Source: Copromyces sp. CBS 386.78 (lineage: Eukaryota; Ascomycota; Sordariomycetes; Sordariales; Sordariaceae). Taken from it: DNA of 64,000 nt. Every line of letters begins with the position of its first letter. The first letter of the stretch is position 1. The stretch is taken from NCBI GenBank assembly GCA_030685235.1, contig MU839079.1:558001-622000 (forward strand). Reading direction: 5' to 3'. Shown here piece after piece: positions 34,836-44,722 of this stretch. Both the position numbers and the translations under genes were made by a program. A model generated the notes under the pieces. It did not search any database. It saw only the letters and a program-made list of their open reading frames with translations, and had not been told where the DNA came from.

Positions 34836-37800
34836 GCAGTTGCGATTATTATTCGTAATATCTTTTACGTTACGTCACGTCCCCATTTAGCAGCACATTT
34901 TGATCACTACCTGCGTTGGTGACAAGCTTATAATTCCATATGTTCACTTTGGGAAAAATGGAAGGCGGCGCGCTGGAGTTAAGATTTGCAGTCCAACCTT
35001 GGAAACATCAAGCTAGACGGCTTAGATGGGGCACCCAAGGAAACAGGCTAAAAGCACTTTTTGCATGCATTGTCCTGGATCTGGGAAACGGCATTGGGAT
35101 GGTTGGGCTTGTGCTTTGTTTTGCCTTTTGCGCTGGCGAACCGGTGGCTGTAGTTTAGTGTACGATGAGGAGCGATGGTTGTGCCTGTGTGTTGTGTTTG
35201 TGTTCTTTTTTTCTTTCACTTTATCTTTTCGAACGCACGATGTTATCCGCGTCTTTCTGGACGCTTGGCGAATTCAGGGCATGGAGGCAAGCACATGGAA
35301 CGTCCTTATGAGCATAATGGATTTGGAGGAGCATATATCTTTACAACTGCAACCAGGAGCAGGGCGCAAAGGCCGCGCGCATACGAACAAACGCAGCAGA
35401 GAAGCCTTGGCTTGGGAATATCCGACAACGGCTTTCACTCGCGGACGACCAAACCGACGAAGTCGAATGGCTTGCCAGGTTTCTGAATCTCTCGCTATGC
35501 TTAAGAAGCCATACTTGGCAATCCACACGAATAAGATTTGGGATCTTAATTTCACACATTCTTTGGAACCGCTATCGAACCTCCTTCGTCCGTCCCTTCG
35601 TTGAATATACGCGCACGCACCGAGAACCTCGAAAACCGTCGTATCATCAACCGATCGTCAAGTTTAGTTTACAGGCACACAAAAATGAAGCTATACAGAC
35701 AAGCACACACACACCCGGTTGCTTAACCAGCCGGATGGTCTAGTTGCAAACTTATCAAAATCGATCACTTTAATAAACACAAAATGTGTTCTGACATGCT
35801 TTTCTGCACAGATTCACATAATCTGCACACCGTGCCGTTCGCTCTGCCTGCCTCCCTTCCGTGCCTGCGCCAACCGTTCGCAACCGAAGAGAAACGAACT
35901 GTGAGCCAAGCTTGATCACGAGACCAGAAGACGCGGAGAGGCCTACCGAGCCGCAACGGGAGTCACGACATGACACGAGATCTACGGACGGACTGATCAA
36001 CGATACGGTACGGATGACTGATGCCAAGTGAGATGAGTGAGTGTTGTCTCATCCGTTTGTCATATCATAAGACCTTTCGCGTGAGTCTCATCTCACGCTT
36101 ACGTATTCATCCATACACTCACTCATCGTTTTCCATCCGGATCTCATGGAATAACTCACCGGAACGGACGGAGGGCAATCCCAAGTGAGGTTGTCCGATT
36201 TTTCCTTTCCGAGATCACTCGCCACGTGTTATGTCACGGTGAGAAAATTCTTCAAGGCACACATATTTACCGCACCTTCCCGTGCCGTCGCCCTTTGTAT
36301 GACTGGACTGGACGGGCCGTTCATAACCGGCCGGCTTCCTCAAGATGAAGAAGATACCAGGTTGAGGAAGGTACGAGGTACGAATTAGGAAGGAACGAAG
36401 CTGAAAACCCGTCAAGTATGAGACAGATGGCAGGCACGAGAGGCGTGAGAGGCCTGACAGGTTCAGGTCCCAAACATTTTCGCCTCCTTCATCTCGGTTC
36501 ATCTTCACACGATCTTTGCCGTCCAATGGTGATGTGTAAGATGTCTAGTGGCATCTGTCTCATTATTGCTGTCCGGCAATTGCCAGAAGACAGACAGACT
36601 GGTCGTTGGAAGCTCGTGTGAAGCGTGAGCAAACTAACCAAACCCACCAACCACCCAAGTCCAACATTACTCACTGATACCGGGATGGAAGGAGGTTGGA
36701 AGCACGGAGCTTCTTTCCCGAAGTTATGTCAAGATAGGGTAAGACAAAACAAGACAAGGAAAGAACAGTCCACATCCTAAATTCACAAAAGCACACCATA
36801 TTCACACACACAGTTGTGAGCGAGTGTCTTCCCGGGGATGGAGCAAAGGAGAAAGGGGGCAAATTCCAATGCAAGCCCTACCTACTGGCGAGGCAGGCCG
36901 AGCGAGATGACCGACCGAGTGACTCACACCGGCAGAGGTCGGAACCCCTCCGATATCTGTACCGAACTTACACCTCTGACCTAGCTTGTTTATATTCATG
37001 GGGTCGCGGTCCAGGATTCCAGTGATTGCCGCCTAGTCCTGCCTAGACTTGCCTGTTTGGGACCCACTTAGTTGGGCCTTGTTACTTATGTACTTGGCAG
37101 TGGCGATGGAGTTGGTTGATATGGGGTGATATGGGGTCGGTTGGCGTACCCTTATCTAGCCGGACTATGTATTGTTGGTGAGTGAAAACTATCGTCGGCG
37201 AGACTGTTGTTGGTGAGACTAGAAGTCTATTGCTCCGTTTTGGGCTGGCTGGCTCGTCCCTGTCACATTGGGATAACGGCTCGGATGTCGTGTTGCTTAC
37301 TCTCAAGATCAATAGGAGGTTGGAGGTCTATCATATCACGAGGAGTTTTGATGTTGTGGTTCTGGGTGCTGGTACCGGTCGTTGGTCCCAAGGACTCGAA
37401 GACCACGGCGACCTCAATCCAGGCTGGTCATTCCGATAAGGAAAACGTCGTACATACGATACAGTGGCAGGTGGTATTTCGGACATCTGCTACTTCATCG
37501 AACCGTCCGTGGTTGGAAACGACCGACTAGAATACTTGACAAAACCATCAATACCACCCTTCTCATTCCGGTTCGACAGTCACCCTGACAAGCATTTTGA
37601 GGTCGGGGTTGTCGAGCACTGATGGCTGGTTTTGGGGTTTGTTGACTGAAGTTGACATGTAAAAGTGCTCAGGACGACGCTGGTGCCTGTCCTGCCTGGG
37701 CTAGTCTTGATTTTCCGTGACTGGTCTCGTTTCGTCTTGTATGGCCCTGTCTGCCTTGCTGGACCTTACCAATTGGGAAGATGGAGGCGATGATGCCCCG

Positions 37801-38668
37801 TCACTGAAAGGGGCTGGCTGGAGTTGAGTGATGAGGGGACCGGGTGAGAGGGAAAGGTAAAAGGGATGACAGGGTGCATCATCGACGGTTTGTTAACTCA
37901 ACAGGTCGTTAGCGATATTGAATCATTGCTGATCATACACTTCAAGTTACTTCATACAAGGCGTCGGACATGAGGGATAACATCAAGCCGATTTCGACCC
38001 TTGAGCCTGCAAATTATGATTCTGGCTTGTGATTATTTAATCGAAGTGGTAGAAAGAGCTACAAGGCATCGGGCGGGTGTCAGATACCGTAGAGGCGGAT
38101 GTGTAAATGGATTTTCGTTGTGGGATCATGCTATGTGAATAATTATGAAGGCGATGTTGCGGAGAAACTTGCCCCTGAGCCTCGCGATGTCTTTGCAGAG
38201 AGATCCAGGACCACTGGCAGTTTTGTTTGATCTGGTCCGGTCCAGCTGGAGAATTGTTTCGTTGAAAGAGGTACAGCTACGGTGATGGTGCCTGTCTGGT
38301 GTTTGGTGATTGAAATTCAGGGCGACGGCGTCCAAGAAGCCGTTTGTGAAACATACTTGATTCGCGAGAGAACTCGTTGTGAGTGGGAACAGCATGTGTA
38401 GGAAGGAAGATAGGCTACATTGCACAGTAGATAGGTAGTAGTTGTAACGGAACAGAAGTCTTAGAACCCAATGAGCCCAATCCATTTTCAACCACCAGTG
38501 CGTGGCTTATCCATTGCATGCTGTGGCTTCCATGTGGGTTCAAAGCGACTTCCTTCATATATCACGGCCGAGATCACCAAAACACCTGTAGAAACGAGTG
38601 GAAATGGAAAGAACCACCAGCTTTACCCACAGTTCACTCCTTCCCCAACATGATGTGACAATCTCTCA
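34836..38668. other. Convergent intergenic region (cyclin / sog2)
   Basis: Nearly 4 kb between two converging genes. It includes the 3' UTR of the cyclin gene. The longest frame (35026-35604, plus) is random-looking. A nested inverted repeat lies at 36032-36127. No gene, tRNA or transposon end is recognised. Confidence 0.5.
36032..36127. repeat. Nested inverted repeat (cruciform-capable)
   Basis: Outer arms of 13 bp (36032-36044 with 36115-36127, based on GATGAGTGAGTGT) flank an inner perfect hairpin with a 7-bp stem, GCGTGAG, at 36079-36085 paired with 36092-36098. It lies about 1.2 kb after the cyclin stop. It could be a 3' structural element or chance; the short arms do not suggest a transposon. 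Confidence 0.5.
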
Positions 38669-41095
38669 TCACGCAGAAAATGACCCAAAAGGAGAGGGCT
38701 TCGTAGCCCTAAACGCCGGTCCCAACGCTGCACTCTGCGGCGACATCGGCAGAGGCGGGAGTGATTGCATCTCCATCTGCATCTGCTGCAACCTCCTTGC
38801 TGCCGACGTCCCAGCTCGAACAGCGCTTATGTCTCTCGTTCTAGGACTGATGCTTCTCTCCCTTTGCCTTTCGCGCTCTCTCATCCTCACCATGATCTTG
38901 TTCTGCCCTTGCGACATGACGACAGCCGGCACGACATGTTGCTGCTTCTGCTCCTGTTGCTGCTGCAGTTGCTGTTGTTGCACCTGTATCTGTTTTCTGA
39001 CGGCAACACTCAATTCGGCTGCGTCCTTGAGCCCTCGCGAGATCTTTCCAAGTTGCTTGAGCGTTTCTGGTGGTAGTGAAAGTTTCGGGTTGAGCTCTGT
39101 TGTGTCTGGCCTTGCCCTTTCTGCCACCGAGTCCTTCGACTTCACCACAACCGTCTTCAACAGATCTCCAAAGTCCGCCCAAGTGGCGTACAAACCCTCG
39201 CATACGTCCCAAAACGAGCCCGACGTCGGCCCATGGCCCGAACCATTCTGTGGCTGATTTGCCCGCGCACTGGGTGGAGGGGAAAACAACACCGGATCGC
39301 CGACTCTCAGAGTAGACAACCTCTCCCGCAAAGCTTCCGTTTGTTTCTGCACTTTGACGCCACTGGTCAAAAGGATGGTCCATGCCTTTACTGCTTCCCA
39401 CATTGCTGGACTGGAATGGACCTGGTGATGGTAGTGCGCAAACAAGGAGTTCAGCGGTGGGAGCGTGTGAAGAATCTGTGAAGTTGCCGACTTAAGTGTC
39501 AAGAAGAGCACATCAAAAGGTGCATCCATCGGATCTGGTGCGGCGTTGCTGGACATATGTGAAGGAGTGGGAGAGGAGAAGGATGGAGGAGGGAACGAGG
39601 TGGCAGTGGGAGGTGGCTCTGGAGTTGTTGCCATCGGCGGTATGTCCGGTGTTGCTATCAATGTGGACGCTGTGGTCATGCCGGTGCTTTTTGCCGAGGT
39701 GGCAGCAGGAGCCGAATCCGTTGTTGCCGCCGCTAACGTCCGTGTTGGGGCTCCCCCTGGCCCAGGATAAGGTAAGTCCGTCCTGACTTGCATATTGACA
39801 CCTCCTCGAGCAGACTCAAGGCCACCCGGGGGTTTGCGGCCCTTGAAAGACGGTAACGAGAAATGGTTCCTTATGGAAGCTCTTCTAGACGGGGTTGGGG
39901 TCGTGGACCCTTGTGTCCGACGCCGTGGTTTGATCGTGGCCGCGGCGTCAAAGCCTTGCACCGGAGGAGGTTGCACCTTTGAGGTCGTGGACAGCCATCC
40001 ATTCATGCTTGCACGGAGTTCCATGACGGTATGGTAAACAAGCATGAGGAATGTTCGAATATGCCTCTCATCCCCATTATCCATGAACATGTCGACATGG
40101 CCGGTAAGTTCACTACAAATCTTGATGTAGGCGCTGATGAGTTTTGTTAGAGCCTGCTGCAGAGGCCTATGGTTCGGACGCTCGTCGCCGTGTGTGCCAT
40201 TTGGGAGATCGAAAGCATGGACAGCTTGCTCCAGCTCATGGAAGTGGAAACTGGCTCTCTCGAAAGCGGCTTCCAAGCTGGATCCGGTCCCATGGTTGAC
40301 GACGAAATTCGACATGCTCTGAACAGCTGAATGAACTTGGGAGATCGAGTAGAGAACGCCGCGAGCGACCTCAAGAAGCGGCTCACGGTTCTGAGAAGCA
40401 TGTCGACGCACCGGAAGGACCGATAGTTCCCAGAGGTTGGAGGGTCTACCAAGTGTCACGCTTTCTTGTCTGAAAGGGTTGGTGAACACTGGATTATTTC
40501 CACCTCGACTTGTTCCATGAGATTGACCTCTGACTGACTCCCTAGAGACCGCACGAATTGTGTTCCCCGCAGCAATATCCGCCCCGAGCCTTCCTTCCTC
40601 CGCCGAAGACATAGCCCGTGCCAACCGAGTCCGGGTCACCTGGGTCCCATTTGGCTTCGACCCCTCAGAAGTTCTAGGAGGCACCGAACTGCTTCTCAGA
40701 TTCGCACCCTTGGATCTTTGTAAGGCGAATGGTATCAATCCCGGCTTTTTGTTGATCAATGACGGGCTTTGTGAAACGCCCCTGAAGTGCGATCTTTGGG
40801 GGATCGGCGGCGGTTTCGAGTCCGCGGGGGGAGCGACGGTAACCGTAGATGTTGTCGTCGACGAAGAGCTAACGCTGGAGCCGTTGACACGGATAGGAAA
40901 CCGTCCGTTGCCTGTGGCTCGCCTTTCAATTGGCCTGTGTGCTTTGGGATCTTCGGCCAGGTTAACATCGCCATCGCTATTGCTCGTCTTTTCGAGTCCA
41001 TGTCGTCGAGGAGAGGTAAACACCAGGGATTGCTGAGAGTCCGCGGAAAGTCCTACAACCCTTTCAGGCGCCGTCACGATTGCGTCCGCCATCAT
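38669..41095 (-). CDS. sog2: Sog2-type RAM pathway protein lacking leucine-rich repeats
   Basis: A single exon of 808 residues from the ATG pair at 41090-41095. Sog2 works with the Cbk1/COT-1 NDR kinase, Mob2, Hym1, Kic1 and Tao3 in the RAM network, which controls polarised growth and cell separation at growing tips and septa. The Sog2 core starts with NPFRQESVTLGRPSNLWELS and VLPVRRHASQNREPLLEVAR (residues about 210-255). It continues through helical segments such as KLISAYIKICSELTGHVDMF and FLMLVYHTVMELRASMNGWL. Later come a Pro/Thr/Ala-rich linker, a second helical part, and a Gln-rich run near the end. Family members normally carry N-terminal leucine-rich repeats before this core. Here the first 200 residues are Ser/Pro-rich with no LRR, and none is found upstream before the next gene. 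Confidence 0.85.
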   Translation of the reverse strand: MMADAIVTAPERVVGLSADSQQSLVFTSPRRHGLEKTSNSDGDVNLAEDPKAHRPIERRATGNGRFPIRVNGSSVSSSSTTTSTVTVAPPADSKPPPIPQRSHFRGVSQSPSLINKKPGLIPFALQRSKGANLRSSSVPPRTSEGSKPNGTQVTRTRLARAMSSAEEGRLGADIAAGNTIRAVSRESVRGQSHGTSRGGNNPVFTNPFRQESVTLGRPSNLWELSVLPVRRHASQNREPLLEVARGVLYSISQVHSAVQSMSNFVVNHGTGSSLEAAFERASFHFHELEQAVHAFDLPNGTHGDERPNHRPLQQALTKLISAYIKICSELTGHVDMFMDNGDERHIRTFLMLVYHTVMELRASMNGWLSTTSKVQPPPVQGFDAAATIKPRRRTQGSTTPTPSRRASIRNHFSLPSFKGRKPPGGLESARGGVNMQVRTDLPYPGPGGAPTRTLAAATTDSAPAATSAKSTGMTTASTLIATPDIPPMATTPEPPPTATSFPPPSFSSPTPSHMSSNAAPDPMDAPFDVLFLTLKSATSQILHTLPPLNSLFAHYHHQVHSSPAMWEAVKAWTILLTSGVKVQKQTEALRERLSTLRVGDPVLFSPPPSARANQPQNGSGHGPTSGSFWDVCEGLYATWADFGDLLKTVVVKSKDSVAERARPDTTELNPKLSLPPETLKQLGKISRGLKDAAELSVAVRKQIQVQQQQLQQQQEQKQQHVVPAVVMSQGQNKIMVRMRERERQRERSISPRTRDISAVRAGTSAARRLQQMQMEMQSLPPLPMSPQSAALGPAFRATKPSPFGSFSA

Positions 41096-41292
41096 TTCAT
41101 TCTCTTCTGCTGTTGACCGGTTACTCGTGCAATGACGACCGTTGGGTAAATCCAAATCCTTCCAGAAGTGGTGATTGAAAGATCCGCTAACGAGAACGGT
41201 ATCATTCCATGCTTAAATCCCTCCCAGGGCCCCAAGCTCCCTCGATCCGACCTCACGATAGGCAGCCAGCGGGAAATTAAACCGTTATACAT
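41092..41292 (-). other. Upstream ORF ending on the sog2 start codon (66 codons)
   Basis: On the minus strand an ATG at 41290-41292 opens 66 codons. They end in a TGA that lies inside the ATGATG start of sog2, so stop and start overlap. If the sog2 mRNA starts upstream of 41292, translation of sog2 could depend on reinitiation or leaky scanning. Evidence is positional only. Confidence 0.35.
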
Positions 41293-41987
41293 GGTACCTT
41301 TTCCATCCCTTCTGCCTTTCTTCTTTGCCCGTTTTCAAAGAGGCTGCTGGTTTTAAATTGCGGCACACAACAATTTTTGGTACGCGCCAATGAAACACTT
41401 GGTTCCATCCTGTCACCCCTCCATCTCGTGGGATGGAACCGAGCCGTGTCAGCTTCGGTGCAGGCCGTGGTAAGACCCCTATAGGGCGGCAGCGGCAGCG
41501 TCACGGCAGCGGCTTGACAAGCTGACAGTGGCATATTTGGAAATCATCAGATATAGTGTCTAGGGTGACACAGTGACATTGCTTCTTCCTCTATCTTGTG
41601 TTCTCTTCTTGGCCCGTGGTTTGTTTGCGAGCAAGCTGGTAAGCTGCAAGATGCCAAACAATCCAGTCGACATGCTGGCCAGACTCGCATTGGATGCTGC
41701 AATCGGAAAAGAGAAATGTAACGGATGGCTTGACTGGGCATAGCTTGAAATTGATGATCTCAGCTGTTGGATATAAACGGGCTGCGTGGTACAAACAAAA
41801 TGCTTGGCTTGAATGGAAGCATAATCTAGATAATGTGAGATCCAAGAAGGCGCACTCTCCCGTCTAGACCGTCTTCCATCCAATCCAGCAAGGAATAATA
41901 TCGAGAATAGTAGAACGTACTTTCAGTTCAACAATTTGTCCGGTTGCGTCATCGCCGACACTTCCATGAACCCATCTCGTTATCTCC
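41293..41987. other. Spacer between sog2 and the CREG-like gene
   Basis: About 0.7 kb holding the sog2 promoter and the 3' end of the CREG-like gene, both on the minus strand. I looked here specifically for exons encoding leucine-rich repeats for sog2 and found none in any minus-strand frame. Confidence 0.5.
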
Positions 41988-43004
41988 TTAAAGATCCTTC
42001 ACAGTATAATCCTCGTTCTTCCCATCCTGAACAACCACCCACCCCTTCTCCTTCTCGCCCTCATCCTCCCCATCACTCTCCTCACCACTATCCTCATCCG
42101 GCTTTCCATGCGCCGGCTTATCATGCTTCGGAGGTCCACGATGACCCTCCCACTCCCCCGGCAACCTAATCGCCTCCCACTCCTCCTTCGTAACCTTCTT
42201 CCACTCATCAACGGGAATCCAGCCGATATAAGCCCGATCGCCAAACCCGCCAATCCAGTACACCTGCGTCACCACCAGCCGGACAAAGTGCGACTCGTGG
42301 ATCCGGTTACCGGGTAGCCACCACTTGGCATCGGGGTGGGACTTGGTGAAGCACGAGGCGATTTGTGAACCGATGGATCCTTCCTGGCTGCGGTCATCGC
42401 CGCCTTCGATGGGCTCGACGTAGCCTAGGAGGGAGAAGCGGGGGAGGGCGGCGGGGGAGAATGGGCGCGGGGGAGGGGGAGGGCGCTTCCCCTTCTTGTG
42501 GTCCTTGTGCTTCTTGTCTTTATGGTGCTTTTTGTCTTTGTGGTCCTTGTGCTTTTTGTGTTCATGCGGCGGAGGCGGAGGTGGGGGAGTCCATTGGACT
42601 GCCAGAGAGACGTTACTTCCGGCCGCAATGTTCTTGAACGAAGTCTCGATGCTGATGGCCAAAAGCGTCGGGTTGCCCACGTCGTTGGTCGCGTACTCGC
42701 AGTCCGAGATGTACTCCATCAGACCGTGCGGCATGCCGGCCACCTCGGCGGGGCGGTTCTCCCGCATCTTCGGGTTGTTCGTTTCTTCTTCCGTCATGAT
42801 GGAAGAGGAGTTGGATGCTGGGAAGATGGTGGCGAGGGTGCCGAGGGGAGTGAGCGCGAGGATGCGCCGCGCCATGACGGCCGACTCGTAGGAGGTTGGG
42901 ATCCGGGGCCTGGCCGGAGGCTGTTGAGGTTGCTTCTCATACCCGCCCGGCACGGCGACAGCGGCCGCGACGGTGAGAAACGCGCTCAGGGCGATGGGCT
43001 TCAT
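41988..43004 (-). CDS. Secreted CREG-like protein (FMN-binding split barrel) with His/Lys-rich insert
   Basis: A single exon of 338 residues from the ATG at 43002-43004; the longer frame upstream begins at a GTG. Residues 1-18 form a signal peptide (MKPIALSAFLTVAAAVAV). The body matches CREG-type pyridoxamine-oxidase-like split barrels: ARRILALTPLGTLATIFPAS, NRPAEVAGMPHGLMEYISDC, GNPTLLAISIETSFKNIAAG, HPDAKWWLPGNRIHESHFVR and LVVTQVYWIGGFGDRAYIGW. CREG proteins are secretory or lysosomal glycoproteins, mostly without proven enzyme activity. NSSS and NVSL are possible glycosylation sites. Residues about 140-180, between two barrel strands, are replaced by poly-Pro flanks around a run of Lys, His and Asp (KKHKDHKDKK type). 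This is not part of the usual fold and could bind metal. The acidic tail ends VKDL, only loosely like an ER-retrieval signal. Confidence 0.85.
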   Translation of the reverse strand: MKPIALSAFLTVAAAVAVPGGYEKQPQQPPARPRIPTSYESAVMARRILALTPLGTLATIFPASNSSSIMTEEETNNPKMRENRPAEVAGMPHGLMEYISDCEYATNDVGNPTLLAISIETSFKNIAAGSNVSLAVQWTPPPPPPPHEHKKHKDHKDKKHHKDKKHKDHKKGKRPPPPPRPFSPAALPRFSLLGYVEPIEGGDDRSQEGSIGSQIASCFTKSHPDAKWWLPGNRIHESHFVRLVVTQVYWIGGFGDRAYIGWIPVDEWKKVTKEEWEAIRLPGEWEGHRGPPKHDKPAHGKPDEDSGEESDGEDEGEKEKGWVVVQDGKNEDYTVKDL

Positions 43005-43052
43005 GATGGGCTGCCGAACGGCGGGCACCGATAATGGTTCGAGGTTTTCACG

Positions 43053-43073
43053 ATATAAGTCCGGGACTTATAT
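43053..43073. promoter_or_regulatory. 21-bp perfect palindrome carrying TATA in both directions
   Basis: Ten-base arms (ATATAAGTCC and GGACTTATAT) surround a single central G. Each arm offers TATAAG on one strand. It lies 49-69 bases upstream of the CREG-like start on the minus strand, a plausible core-promoter position. It may be a TATA box in palindromic context, a site for a dimeric regulator, or both. Confidence 0.5.
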
Positions 43074-44123
43074 GGATCAGTGATTGTGAAGCAGTGATAC
43101 TCGTGAGTATGTAGGTTGAAATGGAGGGAAGTGACTGGAGTGTTCGATTCCACGCTTGAGGTGCAAGTCCACAGTCTCAAGTATCAGAAAGGAAAGGAAG
43201 GTCGTCGACGAGATAACAAGACGGGAGCAGCTCGGATGCTTTCTTCGTTGCCCCTGTGGTGTCCAGTGAGTGGCACCTGCAGCCGGGATCTCTCACTATC
43301 GGTCGGTGCCGGGGCGCTCTGCGACAGTGCAGATTGACCCCGGATTGGTGGGCGACCTCGTGGGGCCGTTAGCGGGTCGCGTCTTCATTCGCTGCTTGTT
43401 CAGTGCTCTGTGTGACGTGAGTGGTCTGAGCATTGCGGCCGGTGTAATTAAGTGGGAGTCGTCAGCACTTGATGCCCCTGTCATGGTCGCTGTGAAGAGT
43501 TGGTTGTTGCCGTAGAAATCGACAAACATGGCTGGCGATAATCCTGTTGTCAGAATCTGTTTTTATCGTACCGGCGGATGCTGATCTGAAAGGATGTGTG
43601 GCAGTGGCATTTTGCATTCAGTTCTACACGTACACCCGACGGTGAAATCCGCGGTTGCACCACTTGCAGTGGTGTCGCTATCAACATTCAGCTGATGCCA
43701 TGTGCTTCCACAGGAAATTCCGAGATGGAAAGTGATGGAGAGTTCGAACGGTGCCAAGAACCGCCAGGGTCCAGTCAGAATTGACCGAGACCCACAATTC
43801 CTTCTAGAGGACGCGCGGTCATGTGTTCGGTCACCTGATAAGCGATAAGAGCCGGCAAATGCCAAGCCGCCAAGAATTGCCCGCCACAGCCAGAGGCCTT
43901 CGCCACCTCACGTGAGCCACGAAATATCGCTGTGCCGGGAGGAGGCGAGCGCACGGTTTGAGCCCCAATGACGAGCCCCGCAGCTCCCACAATTAATCGC
44001 TAAATCCAGTCCGCCCAGGTCAGTATTCCTGCCAGTCTCGATTTTTGCTCCCTTTTGACGGCAAGAGGCCTTACCACTTCGACAACCACAGTAGTCTTCT
44101 CGCGCCCACCGCAATAACCGAAA
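43074..44123. promoter_or_regulatory. Divergent promoter region, CREG-like gene / eS30
   Basis: About 1 kb between outward-facing genes. No TATA box is evident before eS30; its leader just before 44124 is short and CA-rich. Frames in this stretch have no recognisable domain. Confidence 0.5.
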
Positions 44124-44722
44124 ATGGGAAAGGTTCACGGAAGGTATGTTGTTTTGCTTGCCAGGCTTCATGCCGGTTTTCCTGTTTGATTGTGATGATG
44201 GATGAATGAATGAACAGCGATGCTAACGATGATTGCTGAACAGTTTGGCCCGTGCCGGTATGTTGCTCCCCCCGTAGTGATATTTGTGTCCCATCACCAT
44301 CACCAACCATCACAACCCCATCAATTATCATCATCACCATCGAAGACGACGATATCGAGAAGAACGAGATCATGGATTCCGAACGAATCACCCCTGCTCC
44401 AAGCACCGAAAACGAACACCGATTTGGCAAACGATGAGAACACCAATCTGACGATTTCGCAATACAGGCAAGGTCAAGTCTCAGACCCCTAAGGTCGAGA
44501 AGCAGGAGAAGAAGAAGACTCCTAAGGGCCGCGCCAAGAAGAGACTCACATACACTCGCCGTTTCGTCAACGTCACCATGACTGGCGGCAAGCGCAAGGT
44601 CAGTTCTAGTCACAGTCCAACTTGAGATACACCGCAGATCTCGAGTGGACGACATCCGATATGCCAACGAACCAACGACTGACGGATCGCAAAAACAGAT
44701 GAACCCCAACCCCGGCTCTTAA
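44124..44722 (+). CDS. rps30: 40S ribosomal protein eS30
   Basis: Four exons, 44124-44143, 44244-44257, 44468-44598 and 44699-44722, encode 62 residues. eS30 is a small, very basic protein of the 40S subunit near the mRNA channel. The spliced protein reads [20 protein letters not shown], then [18 protein letters not shown], and ends MNPNPGS, matching eS30 along its length. There is no ubiquitin-like domain; fungi encode eS30 free rather than as the animal FUBI fusion. The second exon is only 14 nt long and encodes LARA plus split codons at both ends. Introns are 100, 210 and 100 nt, together more than twice the coding length. All donors (GTATGT, GTATGT, GTCAGT) and acceptors fit the consensus. 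Confidence 0.97.
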
